DNA from: Isoetes taiwanensis
Lineage: Eukaryota; Streptophyta; Lycopodiopsida; Isoetales; Isoetaceae
Assembly: GCA_021234155.1 (NCBI GenBank)
Contig: JAJEKV010000081.1
Location: 304,467-368,466, forward strand
Direction: 5' to 3'
Length of the DNA stretch: 64,000 nucleotides
Below, in pieces: positions 20,731-32,676 of this stretch. Position 1 is the first letter of the stretch. Each line of letters starts with the position of its first letter. The translations under genes were made by a program, and so were the position numbers. The notes beneath the pieces were generated by a model. It ran no database searches and was not told the origin of the DNA. It worked only from the letters and a program-made list of their open reading frames with translations.

Positions 20731-23700
20731 GGGGTTCGCACAACCTGCCAAGCCAACAAGTGAGAGAAAATCATTACATTAGGCATGAAGATGCAAGAGA
20801 CTACTTGGCTAGTATCAAGAGGAAACCAAGCTATTGTAGAAAGTAGACTGCCATTTAGAGCTCTCTTAAGACCGTAGATAGCGACCCTCATTTGTGGGGT
20901 ACGCTTATACAAGTTTTGGTATACTGCTGTATGACGAGATTTACGAAATACTATAAGGTTTAAAGCAATGTACTACATGGTATTGATTTTGTAATGTATT
21001 ATACAGTTTTAGGGAGTACAAAAGGTGCTCTCGCTGCCTTACATCAACCCCCGGGGGTGAATATGCACCCAAACTAAAGGAGATTTCAGAAGGATTTTAA
21101 TTTAAAAGTGTCGGATATAATGGTTTGTATTAATTTTTAAAAAAATTGGCCCTTTTGAGGCCTTGGGAATATTTACATCTCTAAACATATGTAATGCATG
21201 TCAATTTTTCTATACACGAAGAAAGCAACAAAACCACCATACAAACAAACACATGTAATAGTGTATCAATAAAGTAGCAAATTTGAAGAAAGCAATAGAA
21301 TTGACATTCCTTAGATGGGGACATCCTCTCTTGCATCTCCTATTTATATTGCCTCCTTTCTCATTTATGGTCACCGGCATTCTCTTGAGCTCTCTTTCTT
21401 TCTGCTCAGTTGGCTCCACAAGTCCCTCTCTCCTCCCTCCTCCCAACCCACCCTTTGTCATATCTGATCTTGTTGGTCATGTTTGCGCTTTTTCGGATGG
21501 TCTAGATTATGTTTTTTGGTTCACTCTATGTTGTAGCCTAGTGGTTCCCAATATTTTTTCATAGTCTCATCTTCTCAATGTGGCATTATAACTTCCAAGA
21601 CTGTATTTGTTATTCATTTTTTCTCGCATGACACTGTAGCCTTCGAGACAATATTTACTATTTATTTTTTCTCGGTGTAGCACTTAGCCTTCGAGGAGCA
21701 CTAATCGGATGTTTTTCTCGTGATATTCCGCAGATGATTCCTGTTTGGTCAGTTTTTGTTTTTTCTTTCTCGGGATGGCCCTAGAGCCTCCAAATCTTAC
21801 TATATTTATGTGTGTCACTAGTTATTCTTACCTTTGTATAGGTAAATGATTTTACAAAGCTCAATGAGAACACCACTTACCTTGGCCAATTGTATCATAG
21901 GACCTATCCTAGGAATGCATTTAGCAATGTAACTGTAAGTAGCTTAGTATGTGTATTTTAAAACAAGAGCCACTTTAACAAATTGGTCGCATAGGTCCAC
22001 ATCTAAGAGGCATCCAATCATCCTGAATAATTGCTCTTATTGTAGGATGCAGATGAGGCATGGAGACGTTGCCATGATTTTGCATTCTCTGTGTTGTTGT
22101 ATGAATGCATGTTCATGGTTTGAAGTTGGCAACACAAAAAGTGAAATAGAGATATGGGTATACCCACTTTGGAAAATAGCCATTTCACAAATATGCTATA
22201 GCTCCATATCAGACACCATCCAAAGAGCAAATCTGCAAATCCAAAGTATCATTTGAAAGTAAACAATTTGGTCAGGAAAACTGAATCTTGTTATAGCAAA
22301 ATCCTTTATGATCTTAATCTTCCTCCATCTAAACATAAATTTATGATGGCCAATGCAAGAAAAACATAAGTATTAAAACATATTCACCTTTCATCTGAGG
22401 CATTAGGGAGACTGCAGTGCTTTGGACTTATGAATCATTTATCTAAAAATGCATTACTAAAGTGCAAATGATAATATAAAAGAACCAAGCAGTAGGCATA
22501 GCAAACAAGTTGTTAAATGGAAGAGCAGAGGTAGTGGCAGCTTTGGGTTTGTGAAAGATTCAGAATGGAAGATTCGTCATCTCCACATGGGCAAGAAGAC
22601 TGTATTTGTTGCTGCTTTAGATCTGCAAAGCTTAACAACCAATGTAGAGCATTCTTTGGAGGTGTGAAAGTGGGAACAATATTGTATTTGTAACAAAGAG
22701 AGTTTTGATGTCAGGATTTGATCTTGGATTGCGAAGTTGATGCTGGCAATTTAAACTACACATAGTAATAAGAAATTACCTCTAATAATATGTGTGAAGC
22801 CTTAACATCTTAAGAGTTGGAAACCCCCGTCGCATGCTTTGTCTTACATCCATCTGCTTTAAGAAAAAGATTGCAAGGTTGTTGTATTAAACAAATGCCC
22901 ATGAGTTTGCCACACAAATTGAATTTAGAATGGCATCCACTCTTCTTGCTGGTGTCGTTATCCCTTGCTTTGAACAAAGAGCCCATCTATTTAAAGAAGC
23001 TTTTGTAACAAAGAAGCATTTGCAATAAAGAAGCGTTTGCACTATTGCTTTTCCACACGTGTAATCTAGCATTGCCTCCAAGTTCGAACATTTATAGATT
23101 CTTATCCAGGCTAGACGTGAAGCATTAGCCTGAGAAAATCATGGCTGTGTGGATCATTGGCCTAGAAACTGCCTTGCCAACCTCTGGATCCAACCAAAAA
23201 CAGGTACAACTAGAGCTCATAAAATCCAATAAAGATTTGTGAAGTCTCATGCCATAGAGCTTGGCAAGACTGCTTATGGCCAGCCCCTTGATTTTGCCGA
23301 GTATTTTTTTTTCTTTTGTTAAGAGGATAATAAGGCTACGAATAAGGGTCCCATTACTGAAACCTTAAAACAATTTGATGGACATTTGCATGGATCCAAA
23401 TCTTTGAGAGACCATAACCACAGGATTGCATTTCTTATTCAAAATCAACGACTCAAAAAGAGTGCATTCTATAAATATTGTTCAGTACACGCGCACAACT
23501 ACAACAACGAAATTATAGGAAAGCCATGTGAAAGCATATAAAAGTAACCTCATGTTATTATGCTAGATATTCCTTCTTATGGTTGAAATTGCTACGCCTC
23601 AAAAGCCATTGCTTTTGCTGCAGGCACCTTACATTTAAGGTGAGCAAGGGATTGATTCAAAGGCAACTATGCGGTGTAAAACCACAATTCCGAAAGCTAT

Positions 23701-24325
23701 TTTAGCATTGCTATTGAGATAGAGTTAATTGCCTCATGAGTATATATGTTAAAAAACCTGCTCCATATCACTTTCTATTTTTGCACAACTTATACAAAGG
23801 CAAAGCTCTGCATAGTTTATTCATTTGTTGCTCAAATCCTCCTTTTCTTTTGGCCACTTATGTGGCGGTGTGCCTATCAAAGGCCACAAAATGATGGAGG
23901 GCATGAAAAATGTATGAGATGTGTATGATGACATCCAATGGAAAGAATATTTGGCATCATCTTTGTGATGTTCCCCGGAAATATACGCCATATTTACGTA
24001 TATTTCTAGGCCTCATCACCATACAAGTCTATATTATAGCCTGAAATGGGAGCATGGCAAAGTTATTTACATAACTTAGCCAACCTTAGGCTTAAGGCCA
24101 TTTCCACATGGCCTCAACCTAGTGGGTATCCACCACATGGAACTTGTTCTTTGCTCGGAACTCCGTTTCGAACACCGTTCATTGCGGCGTAGCTCACATC
24201 GACAGCCCCAAGGCAGTACGCTCATTAAAAGGAGGAGGAACCACTCGACTTATCATCAAGTCATAGAGATTCTAGTAGTTGGAGGAAGTTCGTTCGGAGC
24301 AGGTATTCATTGTAGCTTCATAGGT
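20731..24325. other. Long stretch with no recognisable gene
   Basis: AT-rich DNA with only short, unsupported ORFs (longest about 100 codons). I saw no RT, transposase or host-gene motif on either strand and no clear repeat boundaries. Confidence 0.4.
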
Positions 24326-24363
24326 AGATCATCTGGAATCCAGGATTGGATTCCAGATGATCT
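24326..24363. repeat. Perfect 17-bp inverted repeat with 4-bp spacer
   Basis: AGATCATCTGGAATCCA (24326-24342), spacer GGAT, then the exact reverse complement (24347-24363). It lies upstream of the leader-like region below and could be a strong RNA hairpin or a protein-binding palindrome. Confidence 0.9.
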
Positions 24364-25413
24364 AGTATCTTATCTTGCTAGTAGAATCTTCCTAGAACCC
24401 CTAGTCTAGGTTTGGAACCCTAATCAATGAACTCTAACTCTAAGTTAGATGCATGTAATTAGGCTTACATGTATCTTCATTATTTATCATGTTATGTTGA
24501 TGTATGATGCTGATTGATCTTATGATGCACCTCTTGGCTATTGGGAAGGGAGGGGGAGGGGGGTAGAGACCTAGTTGTCTAGATGATGCTTCTAGTTTAG
24601 ACCCCTTAGTTCCTATTATTATATGTTGCATGTGCATAGGAACCGGCTACGGGGGCTATGGAGTGACTTAGCACCATACAACGAGGCTAGGGCAAAGCGG
24701 AGGGAGGTCCCTGCTGAGCGCGGCTACTGGGGACCCATGGTGGGCTAGACCTATAGTCAGTCACTTCGTGCGGGCCGGGTATGGGTCCAACACTTCTTGG
24801 GTCAATGATGTCGCCCTGACCCTCAGGAGTTGCGGGCGTTGGCCTGACTCTTGTTTTGGGGAGTTCAGTCGGGAACGAATCGTGTGTCGCCACGATCCTC
24901 TAGCCTCCATGGAACCACTAGACCTCGGGAAGGGGAATGCAACCCTTCATACCGCATCGGACTGGGGAGATGCGATCCAGAATAGGCTTGATGGGTGATA
25001 CCATGAAACTACGTGTCCGACAGGTTATACCCACGCCAGAGCCCGATCTAGCCCATCTGCAAAGTATGCACAGGAGGGGCAAATGGAATGGTCAACCCTA
25101 GCCATTGTCTATAGCCAGCCCTGCCATTGCCATATCTCGGTCTACTCTATCTTGAGGCCCGGTTGTCAGTCTACTTACCTTACGAGTCTGAGCCTAGGTA
25201 GGAGCTCATATGTTTTACGACATATTGATATCTTTGATGTATCTTTAGTAGTATGGATGTGCTACCCTTCGAGGTAGTTGATTGTATTATTTAGTGTTAG
25301 TGCTTATCTTGGGTGCGGGATAGATGGAGGCCCCATGCGGCCAGAGGGCTAGATGGGGGATTTCCCATGAGATATATGACCGGGCATCGTATATTTAGTG
25401 GGGAGCATCGTAG
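24364..25413 (+). mobile_element. Probable LTR/leader of a degraded LTR retrotransposon
   Basis: GC-richer than its surroundings. It leads directly into a primer-binding-site-like sequence at 25414. The text resembles LTR or untranslated leader DNA of plant retroelements rather than a gene. I could not find a matching second LTR, a clean TG start or a CA end, so limits are approximate. Confidence 0.3.
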
Positions 25414-25425
25414 TGTTATCAGAGC
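25414..25425 (+). promoter_or_regulatory. Primer-binding-site-like sequence (initiator tRNA-Met)
   Basis: TGTTATCAGAGC differs at one base from TGGTATCAGAGC, the usual plant retrotransposon sequence complementary to the 3' end of initiator tRNA-Met. If real, the 5' LTR ends just before it and the internal domain begins here on the + strand. Confidence 0.45.
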
Positions 25426-26643
25426 AATGTTCTTGGTTGGAGCTAGCACTGGCCATATCTGATACGCTTTAAGGGAAACTTAAAGACGTAACTACAACAA
25501 TTGTATAGACAAGATAAGAAAGATAACAATCTTTGATAGGAACAAATAGATTGGCTTCTTCCACAACCAATGGATTTGGGCATCCAGTTTCCACCCAACC
25601 CAGATAGAACTAAGGCAATTTCCAAGGAAAAGAGAGAAAGGAAATGATCACAGCTTATTTTCCCTTCGGCTTATGATCAAACCAATCTTACAATTGCAAT
25701 GGGTTCAGATGGATTCAACCACAACCACCAAAGAATAGAGCTGGACTAAATCCCAGGCTTATCAGGAAAGCCTGCAACCACTGCAGATCCTGAAGCCCCC
25801 CCTTGCAAGATCTTCATCTCAAACTGAGAGAAGCAGGTCGGTTTTGAGAAGAAGCACCCAAAGACCCGTTTGCCACTGCCGGATTCAAGAACAGGTGATG
25901 TATCTTTGTCGGATTGGCGCAGACAGCCGGAAGCCAGGTCCAAGATGTTGTTATATATCCTAACCTGGCCGTTCTCCTCAGATATGGCCCAATCGGCCCT
26001 TTTTGTTGGCTGAAAGGTCGTCCCTTTTGCTATTTCGATCTCCCTGGTTCTGCCCTTTTTGTTGCAGGAATAGCAACCCGATATTTGCACGAAGCCTGTT
26101 TCTATTACTTGCCTTTAAGATAAGATATTTTTCCTTATCTTTAAAATATCTCCCTTATCTAATGGTTGCTTGGAATACCTTGTCCCCATGTTCATGATAT
26201 CTTATAACCAATTACCCCATTGCCTTAACCATTGTTTTCCAAATACCCCATTGTCTCTGGACCACTCCCCCTAGCATGCCCCCATATCAATATCCCTGAC
26301 TAAATAGTCTAACCGGCCTAGTAGAGCATGGAATGGAAATCCCAACATGGAACTTCGAAAAATAGGAAAATATTTTTTCTCCTAAGTAGTGGGGTCATAA
26401 AGTTAGGCATGATGCAGGAAAAAAGAACGAGTCAAATCAATACTTTAAAGTCGTATTTAATTAAAGTGGGACAAATCTTGAATTTTGGGACTCGGACTGA
26501 AAATGGGACTCACACACCATAAAAGAAATTTCTGAATTGATTGCTTGAATAGAATTACACATGACACACATAGAATTGGGTTACTTGTTTTCCTCATAAA
26601 TTTTACAAACCACTAGTTGAGAAAGTTTTCAAACTTCTCAATA
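25426..26643. other. No recognisable gene
   Basis: Follows the PBS-like site but shows no gag or pol motifs. Contains a run of similar TTATCTT-type words at 26118-26160. ORFs of 60-114 codons are unsupported. Confidence 0.35.
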
Positions 26644-28561
26644 TTATGTACCCTCATACAATGATATAGCATGGAGGTTGCTCATGGCCTTGTCCATCTC
26701 CTTTCTTGGGATCTTGTGTGTGTTGTCTTTTGCAATGTGAGAACTTGGATATGACCATACCACACACTCCACCAATTCCCTCCTTTGAGGGTCAGCATAA
26801 TTTGCCCTCCACTTCTTCTCCCAGCAGTCAGTGTATTGCTCCTTCAAGTTGCCCTTCTTGTGCCTCCCAATGGGCTCCCAATATTGAATTTGGAATCCAG
26901 GACGCAACTCCTCTCCATCAGGCATAGTGGTGGTCACATCAGAGAGTGCCACCCCTAACCATATTGGACAGTCCTCATCATCAGGCCTTACTAGCACAAA
27001 GTATCCTTCCTTGATGTCCTCAAAGGGATCCCACTCAGGAAGATCAAACCACTGCTTTGAGGCCTTACTTCTTCCACAAACCACTTGGAACCCTTGTTGG
27101 GACCCAAGTGAGCATTCTTAGACGTGCTTGCACCTTGAGAACCCTCCCATCTTGACTCTGGCAAGAACCCGTCTCTTAGCTCCCTCCCACATGGTCATTC
27201 GGGTTTCTAAGCATGTCACAACTTTCTCCCCAAGACTTGATTAGGGAGTCCATTTGATTTTTCTTAAGAGTGGAGGTGTGCTTTCCATTTCGAACATCAT
27301 CCCAAAGGCGTTATGTAATCCTTGATGCCCTTCACCGATTGGCTAGAGTCTTTGACTGCCTTGAAGGGAGGTAGTGGTTTTGGCTGCCCTTTAGGAATGA
27401 GAACTTCACCAGCAGCACCCCTTTGCCACAACTCGATACCTTGTACAGGCATCCACAACTTGTCACCTGGTCTCCACTTATATTGCATGATTGGTATTCC
27501 ATCCCTAACCCAAAACTTGAATTGAAGTGGCTTTGTGTGTCCTGTCAACTGGTCCTTGCCATCTAGCAAGTATCCTTCTACAAATGATTTCCAATCTGCA
27601 ACCTCATCCATCAAGAAAGCCATTGGGTTGGGGTCAATGCAGCTCTCAAACACATCCATTAGTTCGGGGAGAGTGGTCGTTTTTCTCTCTTGAGCTTGGT
27701 GGAGAAAGTTCCAAAGAATCCATCTATATCATCATGCGTATGCCCAACCATCATGAATCCCACTTTCACAACTTTGAATACTCCCCCACTGGTCAAGTAT
27801 GACATTGCCCCAAACATCCATCTATTCTTGTTTTCTTTCCAACAGTTGTCCAATGAACACATAGCTCCTCGAGGTGGTGATTTCTCAAGTAGGGGAAATC
27901 ATCCCAAGTCCTCCTTGATTCACTAGACACCTTGGATGTAAGCTTTTTTATCGCCTTTGGTAACAAAGCGGTTGATCATCCATCAAAGCCTCAAAATGGG
28001 TCTTGAAGGGGAATACCTCCTCCCTATCGATCCTTTCTCTAGTGTTCTCAGGCACTTGAAAATAGAGCTCACATGGAAGTTTGGATCATCTCTCCATAGA
28101 TCAAGCACAAAATGACCATATGTTCCAGTTCCATGACCATGTGTTAATACACCCGCCAGACTTACTTTCATCTGAAAAGCGTTTTGACAACGCTTGGGTA
28201 AAGGATCTAGCTTTGGCAAGAAAGTCTTGTGTTGGTCCATCTTATCATGAATTATACACAAAAATTTGTCCGGCTGCATCTCAGAAAATGTTCTCCACTG
28301 CCAATACAACTGTCTACATGATATTTGGTCCCTTTGGTGATCTGCAAATTGCTCCCTAATTGCCATTCTTTCTTTCTCTATTGCAGTTGATGCAAGTGTA
28401 TCCTTGAGTTGAATGCAAGTGTTGCACTTTGAGAATGGCATGTGTTGTAGGACACTCACGTCCGAGAAGTGAGTGCTCCATAACTTACTGAAATGTGATT
28501 GAGAAAGAGGCCTACCTCCAGTAGGAGTAAAGTTGGAGTGAAAATTGTGCATGAGCATCAA
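26644..28561 (-). pseudogene. DUF7869-type protein, degraded
   Basis: Minus-strand pieces in order 28561-27983, 27862-27659, 27659-27297 and 27084-26644 make one protein-like reading of roughly 600 residues. Diagnostic segments are 'HDKMDQHKTFLPKL' followed by 'GVLTHGHGTGTYGHFVLD', then 'LDNCWKENKNRWMFGAMSYL' and 'VGFMMVGHTHDDIDGFFG'. This D..DQ.K / H / LDNC..NKN / VGHTHxDID series is the signature of DUF7869 proteins, whose acidic residues and arrangement suggest an RNase H-like, possibly transposase-related fold (inference). Frame breaks occur near 27960 (stop and shift), 27660 and 27100-27300, so it is not functional. No terminal repeats were identified around it. Confidence 0.75.
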
Positions 28562-28884
28562 ATTTCACCCAAAATGGGTCGAAGAATCATTCTAATCCGA
28601 GACTCAGGTGAAAAATGGCGCAAATTCATAATTGACACACCAAACCATTAGGAAAACTTCGAAGTTACAACTATTAATATAATAAGGGAATAATCATAAA
28701 TAAAAAGAGTATTTAATAAGAGTGGTTAATTAATGGGTCTATTAATGGTGAGGGAATATTCCTAGCCATGAGAGCATCTTTCTCTTTTTAAATATCATTT
28801 TGGGGTCCCACTCTCCCTTACACACCTTAAATCACTCTCTCTTGATCTCCAGCTTAAGCTAATCTATTTCCTTGACTATAAGAC
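28562..28884. other. No gene; AT-rich, ends in a pyrimidine-rich leader-like stretch
   Basis: The last 70 bp before 28885 are C/T-rich (CTCTCCCTTACACACC, ATCACTCTCTCTTGATCTCC), as in many plant 5' leaders, just ahead of the small ORF that follows. Confidence 0.35.
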
Positions 28885-28995
28885 ATGGCTCACACCAAAT
28901 GTACTGCCAGGAAATGTAGGAGCCCCAGGCAGAGACCCACCATGGCGGAGATAGCAGCAGGGAGCGGCAAGAAGATCCCGGGCACCCAGGCCTAG
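28885..28995 (+). CDS. Short ORF whose start resembles the histone H3 N-terminal tail
   Basis: 36 codons from an ATG at 28885 to TAG at 28993-28995. The first residues are 'MAHTKCTARKC', agreeing at 7 of 10 positions after Met with the invariant start of histone H3, including the TARK motif with a Lys at the H3K9-equivalent position. The rest is basic and Arg/Pro/Gly-rich and does not follow H3. A frame-shifted Glu/Gln-rich reading continues to about 29238, where an LTR interrupts the sequence, so this may be the 5' part of a longer gene cut by the insertion. It could be a coincidence in a basic peptide or a TE-encoded H3-tail mimic. Confidence 0.35.
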   Translation: MAHTKCTARKCRSPRQRPTMAEIAAGSGKKIPGTQA

Positions 28996-29238
28996 AAGGG
29001 AGGACAAAGAGCAGCACGATTCGTCCGGCTTCACGGAGGAAACCTTCCACTCTTCCCAACGAGTAGACACCCAACAGCTCGTCAGAGGCCACACAGCGAA
29101 CGGGTGAAACAGTCGTGCTCGGCACGACCTCGCCCAGCCAAGAGAAGCAGCAAACCCGGCAAGAGCAGAAGACGAGGAGAAGCAGCACATCAGCCAGCAG
29201 GAGGAAGTAGAGCGCCAACAAAAAGAGGTAGGCCCCAG

Positions 29239-29805
29239 TGTTTAGGGTCTGGGTTCGGGATCTCCTGTAAGACAGCCCTCTGTGAGGACCCTTGGATCAA
29301 ACAAGAGAATCCTGGCTGAGTGTCACGCATGATTTTACAAAATAACAGAAGTAAGAAAACAAAATAGAATAAGCAGCAAACAATGAGAGAAAATAAGACT
29401 TCCTTGATATCACTGAGTGTACATGAGCTCTCGGAAATCGAGAGAAAGACTAGAGACAAGGACTAAAACTCATATAAAAACCTGAGTTCTATCTCTATTC
29501 ATATATATAGTACAACGGCCTTGGGCCCAAAATAGGTGTTTGGCAGATCTCGCTACCAACTCATGGATCAAAGCCTGATTTTTTGGAAATCTGATAGTGC
29601 ATTCTTTATGTGCCTGGAATCACACTAGTTGTGGACTGTACTTCTGCAGGGCCGTTATTTATCTGTTCTCTGTCTCTTCTTCGTCGTGGTCTTCGACGTG
29701 GTCTTCGGCGGGGGAATACTTCCCGATGGTTGACCTGGTGCCTTATTCCTGCCCTGATCCATGGTCTTCATGAATAGTCTTGTACCTGGACGTACAGGAC
29801 TAACA
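29239..29805 (-). mobile_element. LTR (3' LTR of a minus-strand element), sibling of the solo LTR
   Basis: 567 bp, TG...CA, homologous throughout to 10276-10863. A purine tract (on the minus strand) directly abuts its right edge, which makes it the 3' LTR of an element running right to left. The matching 5' LTR was not found before the Replitron-like copy begins at 33502. Confidence 0.85.
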
Positions 29806-29830
29806 CTCCCCCCCACCAAGAGAAAAGGTG
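29806..29830 (-). promoter_or_regulatory. Polypurine tract of the LTR element
   Basis: On the + strand CTCCCCCCCCACCAAG; the minus strand is a G-rich polypurine run immediately upstream of the 3' LTR. That is where plus-strand DNA synthesis is primed in LTR retrotransposons. Confidence 0.75.
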
Positions 29831-32676
29831 GAACGGATTCAGGAGGCGGGAAACTAGCAACTGAAAAATCATCTTGACGGCTATGTGGTCGTGACCCTGA
29901 GTGATACGTCGTGATGAGTTATTGTCGTTCCTTGAGAGCCTCAGGAGTATTGAGACTAATTGCCTGAGTTGCTTCAATGAGGAAACCGGACTGCACCATG
30001 TCTTCAAGGGCACGGTGAGCCTCCGCAGGAACATATTGGCATTCCATTAGAAGATAAATCTGAAGTCCAAAGGCACTTGCACTGGCATTAGGATTGCAAT
30101 AATAAATAGGGCGCTTCCGTGCCAGAGAACACAAGAGAAGGCACTTCAATGCAGCACAAAAACTGGCTTGACAGCGAACTGACGGATCCGGGGAGGTGGC
30201 AGCACGCTCCAAAAACTGGGTGAGACCCCAGACAACATGAGTAGACGTCTACCAGCCTCTTTCATTGGGGATATAATCCAATTTCTATTGTGTTCCAAGA
30301 TATCCCCTTCTTGCCAGACAGAGCGACGAACAAATCGTGGATCCCACCGGAGATCGGTAGAAATCTGAGCAGGAGTCCAATCTGCATGACCTTCTAGAAC
30401 CTTGGTTCAAAACAGAAGACGTCAGTCAGAGGTGAGATAGCAACGGCTTTGTGGCGCTCCCAGATATGCATACAGATGAGTATCTGGTTGGGACTGCATC
30501 GTGGGTTTCTGAGCCTGATCTCAGAATTCTCGAACAAGATCAACATCTTAGGTTTGACACCATTGTTCCCAGTCAGAACAGGGAAGCATAGTATGCACAG
30601 GAGGAGAGACCCATTCCGTGGGGGACAGTATGGCTGTCCAGATGTACACAAAGAGTGTTATATCCGCCAAGATGCTGCAAATAAATCTGGGCAAATTGAA
30701 TGCCCATATCTTCGGAGAGGTTCTTGCACACTTGTTGCAGAGTCTCAGCAATCCAGAGAAGCTCTGGCATATATTCCTCTTGGAAGGTGGTGGCTTGTGT
30801 TGGATCCTGCAAGTATTTGTTCTCAGGCAACAACCGCCATTGAGCAAGTTCATTGCCACTGAATACACGGTTTGGCCCATCATCAAACTTGTCCATGGTA
30901 TCAGCCAGATAGAAATTATGAAGGACATAAGCCATCGGCTGAACTAGATGGAAGATAAAAAATTCTTGATCATCACAGGTGGGAAGACCATAGACCAAGA
31001 GAGCACAGAAAAGTCCTTTATCTTCAATGGAGAGATTGGGCCATATATTGAAGATATCAGCGCTGCTGAGGGGCTCATGAATCTTGCCTTGTGCAGAATA
31101 CCATTTCAGAAGGAAGAGATGATGGTGTGCGACGACATAGTCCAAATAGCTTGAGGGAGTGGAGAAATCCCTTGGAATTGTCAGAGCAACTTGAAGGTAG
31201 GTCTCGTGTTGACTCTGAGCTTCTTCAGCAGACAGGATAGCTTGGTGGACTTGATGTTCTAAGTCACGGATTTTGTTATCATTTTCAGCAAGGAGACGGG
31301 ATTGATCACGAATTTTCCTGTGTGAGTGCGTGGCCTGTGAAGAGGAAGGGCCTTGAGTAGAGAGCTGGAGCTGAAGACTTGCAATTTCTGTGTCATCAAT
31401 GAGCTTATGCTTTTGAGCTGTGTCTGAAGTACTGATACTTGACCTTCGAGAAGAGATATACGATCATCTCGGAGGGCCACATGCTGTAGCTGACTGTTGT
31501 AATTTGTGGATAGATCGGTATACAAGGTCTGGAGATCAGTAAGAAGCTTATCCTTATCTTTGAGTTGAGCCAGAAGTTCTTGAATTGTGGTCTGCAACTG
31601 AGCTTGCTGATCGGCGAGTGTGGTGGTCTTTTCTTGTTCAGCCTGGAGAGCCTCACGGGTCTGTAACAAAGCAGCGTGCTTACTTTGGAGGCTGTCCTCT
31701 AAGGATTGCACTTGCGTGGTAGCAGCCTGTAGATCACGGTGAACAGCATCTATGGAATCCATGTTGGATCCCATTCATAAAGTGCTCTTAAGATTCTTGA
31801 AGTTTGAGCATACATTCTTGAACAACCTGCCCATACCTGATAGAGGGCACGTCTGGATGGAGGAGCTTGCAGGGGTTGAACTTGTAAGGACTGGTGTGGC
31901 CGGGCAGATGGTGTGCGTTGAGAGACTTGTTGAGAGTGGGAATCTTCAAGCTCGGTGGATTGAGAGGTAGTATCCAGATGAGTAGGAGAAACTTGACTGG
32001 GAACTGCGAGACAATGATTAATGATGGCTTGCATATGAGCACCCATGGCAGATTCCAAACCAGAGGCGGGAGAATGACAGATGCGATCAACTTCATGACA
32101 CAGACGGTGGAACAAAATCTGAGGTCAATCAATAGGATGCGGAGAGTGAATGGACATGATAGCAGCATGAAAGAAATGTTTGTTGATGTGGGTGTTTTTG
32201 ATGGAGTACCCATAGAACTTGCGTCACAAAAACTTCACAAAGCCTTCATGGGGTTTGGCGATATTGGTGAGCTTATGAGTGGTGGCCGCATAAGGAGTTT
32301 GGCCATACTTGGTGACATCATGATCCTGTAAAGTAGCCCAATTTAATGAAGGGGTGCGGATAGGCAATTGAAATACCTGGGCTAGAAGAGTCGGAGTGAG
32401 GAGGATACGAGTCTGATCAACCTCTGTCAAATAGCCTTCATTGGTCTTGACCAGATGAGCAACAAACTGCCTGAGTTGAAGCGGATTTGGAGCAGGGAGT
32501 TCTTGTCGGGAGAACTCAAATAACCCTGTGCGTTCTGCAACTTCTCGACTTGCACCTTCCAAAGGATCTCGAAGAGTAGGAGTGGAGAAAACCACCGAGT
32601 CAAAAAGAGTCAGATCCCTGGGGATAGTAACTTGAAGAGTAGGGAACTTAGGAGAAGCAGCCATGGCGATGATCAA
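29831..32676 (-). pseudogene. Internal ORF of the LTR element: unrecognised domains around a coiled coil, no pol
   Basis: Reads right to left from an ATG at about 32661-32676 through 32224, 32115-31750, 31774-31259, 31145-30573 and 30212-29919 in shifting frames. The N-terminal segment has a 'LTPTLLAQVFQLPIRTP' stretch, reminiscent of the plant transposon protein domain found in some retroelements. A Ser/Pro/Gln-rich region comes next. Then comes a long coiled coil (31774-31400), rich in Gln, Leu and Lys heptads such as 'LQTTIQELLAQLKDKDKLL'. Last is a globular C-terminal part with Trp and Tyr-rich helices. No protease, RT, RNase H or integrase motif was seen. It probably belongs to a large non-autonomous LTR element. 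Broken by several shifts and at least one stop near 32224. Confidence 0.5.
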
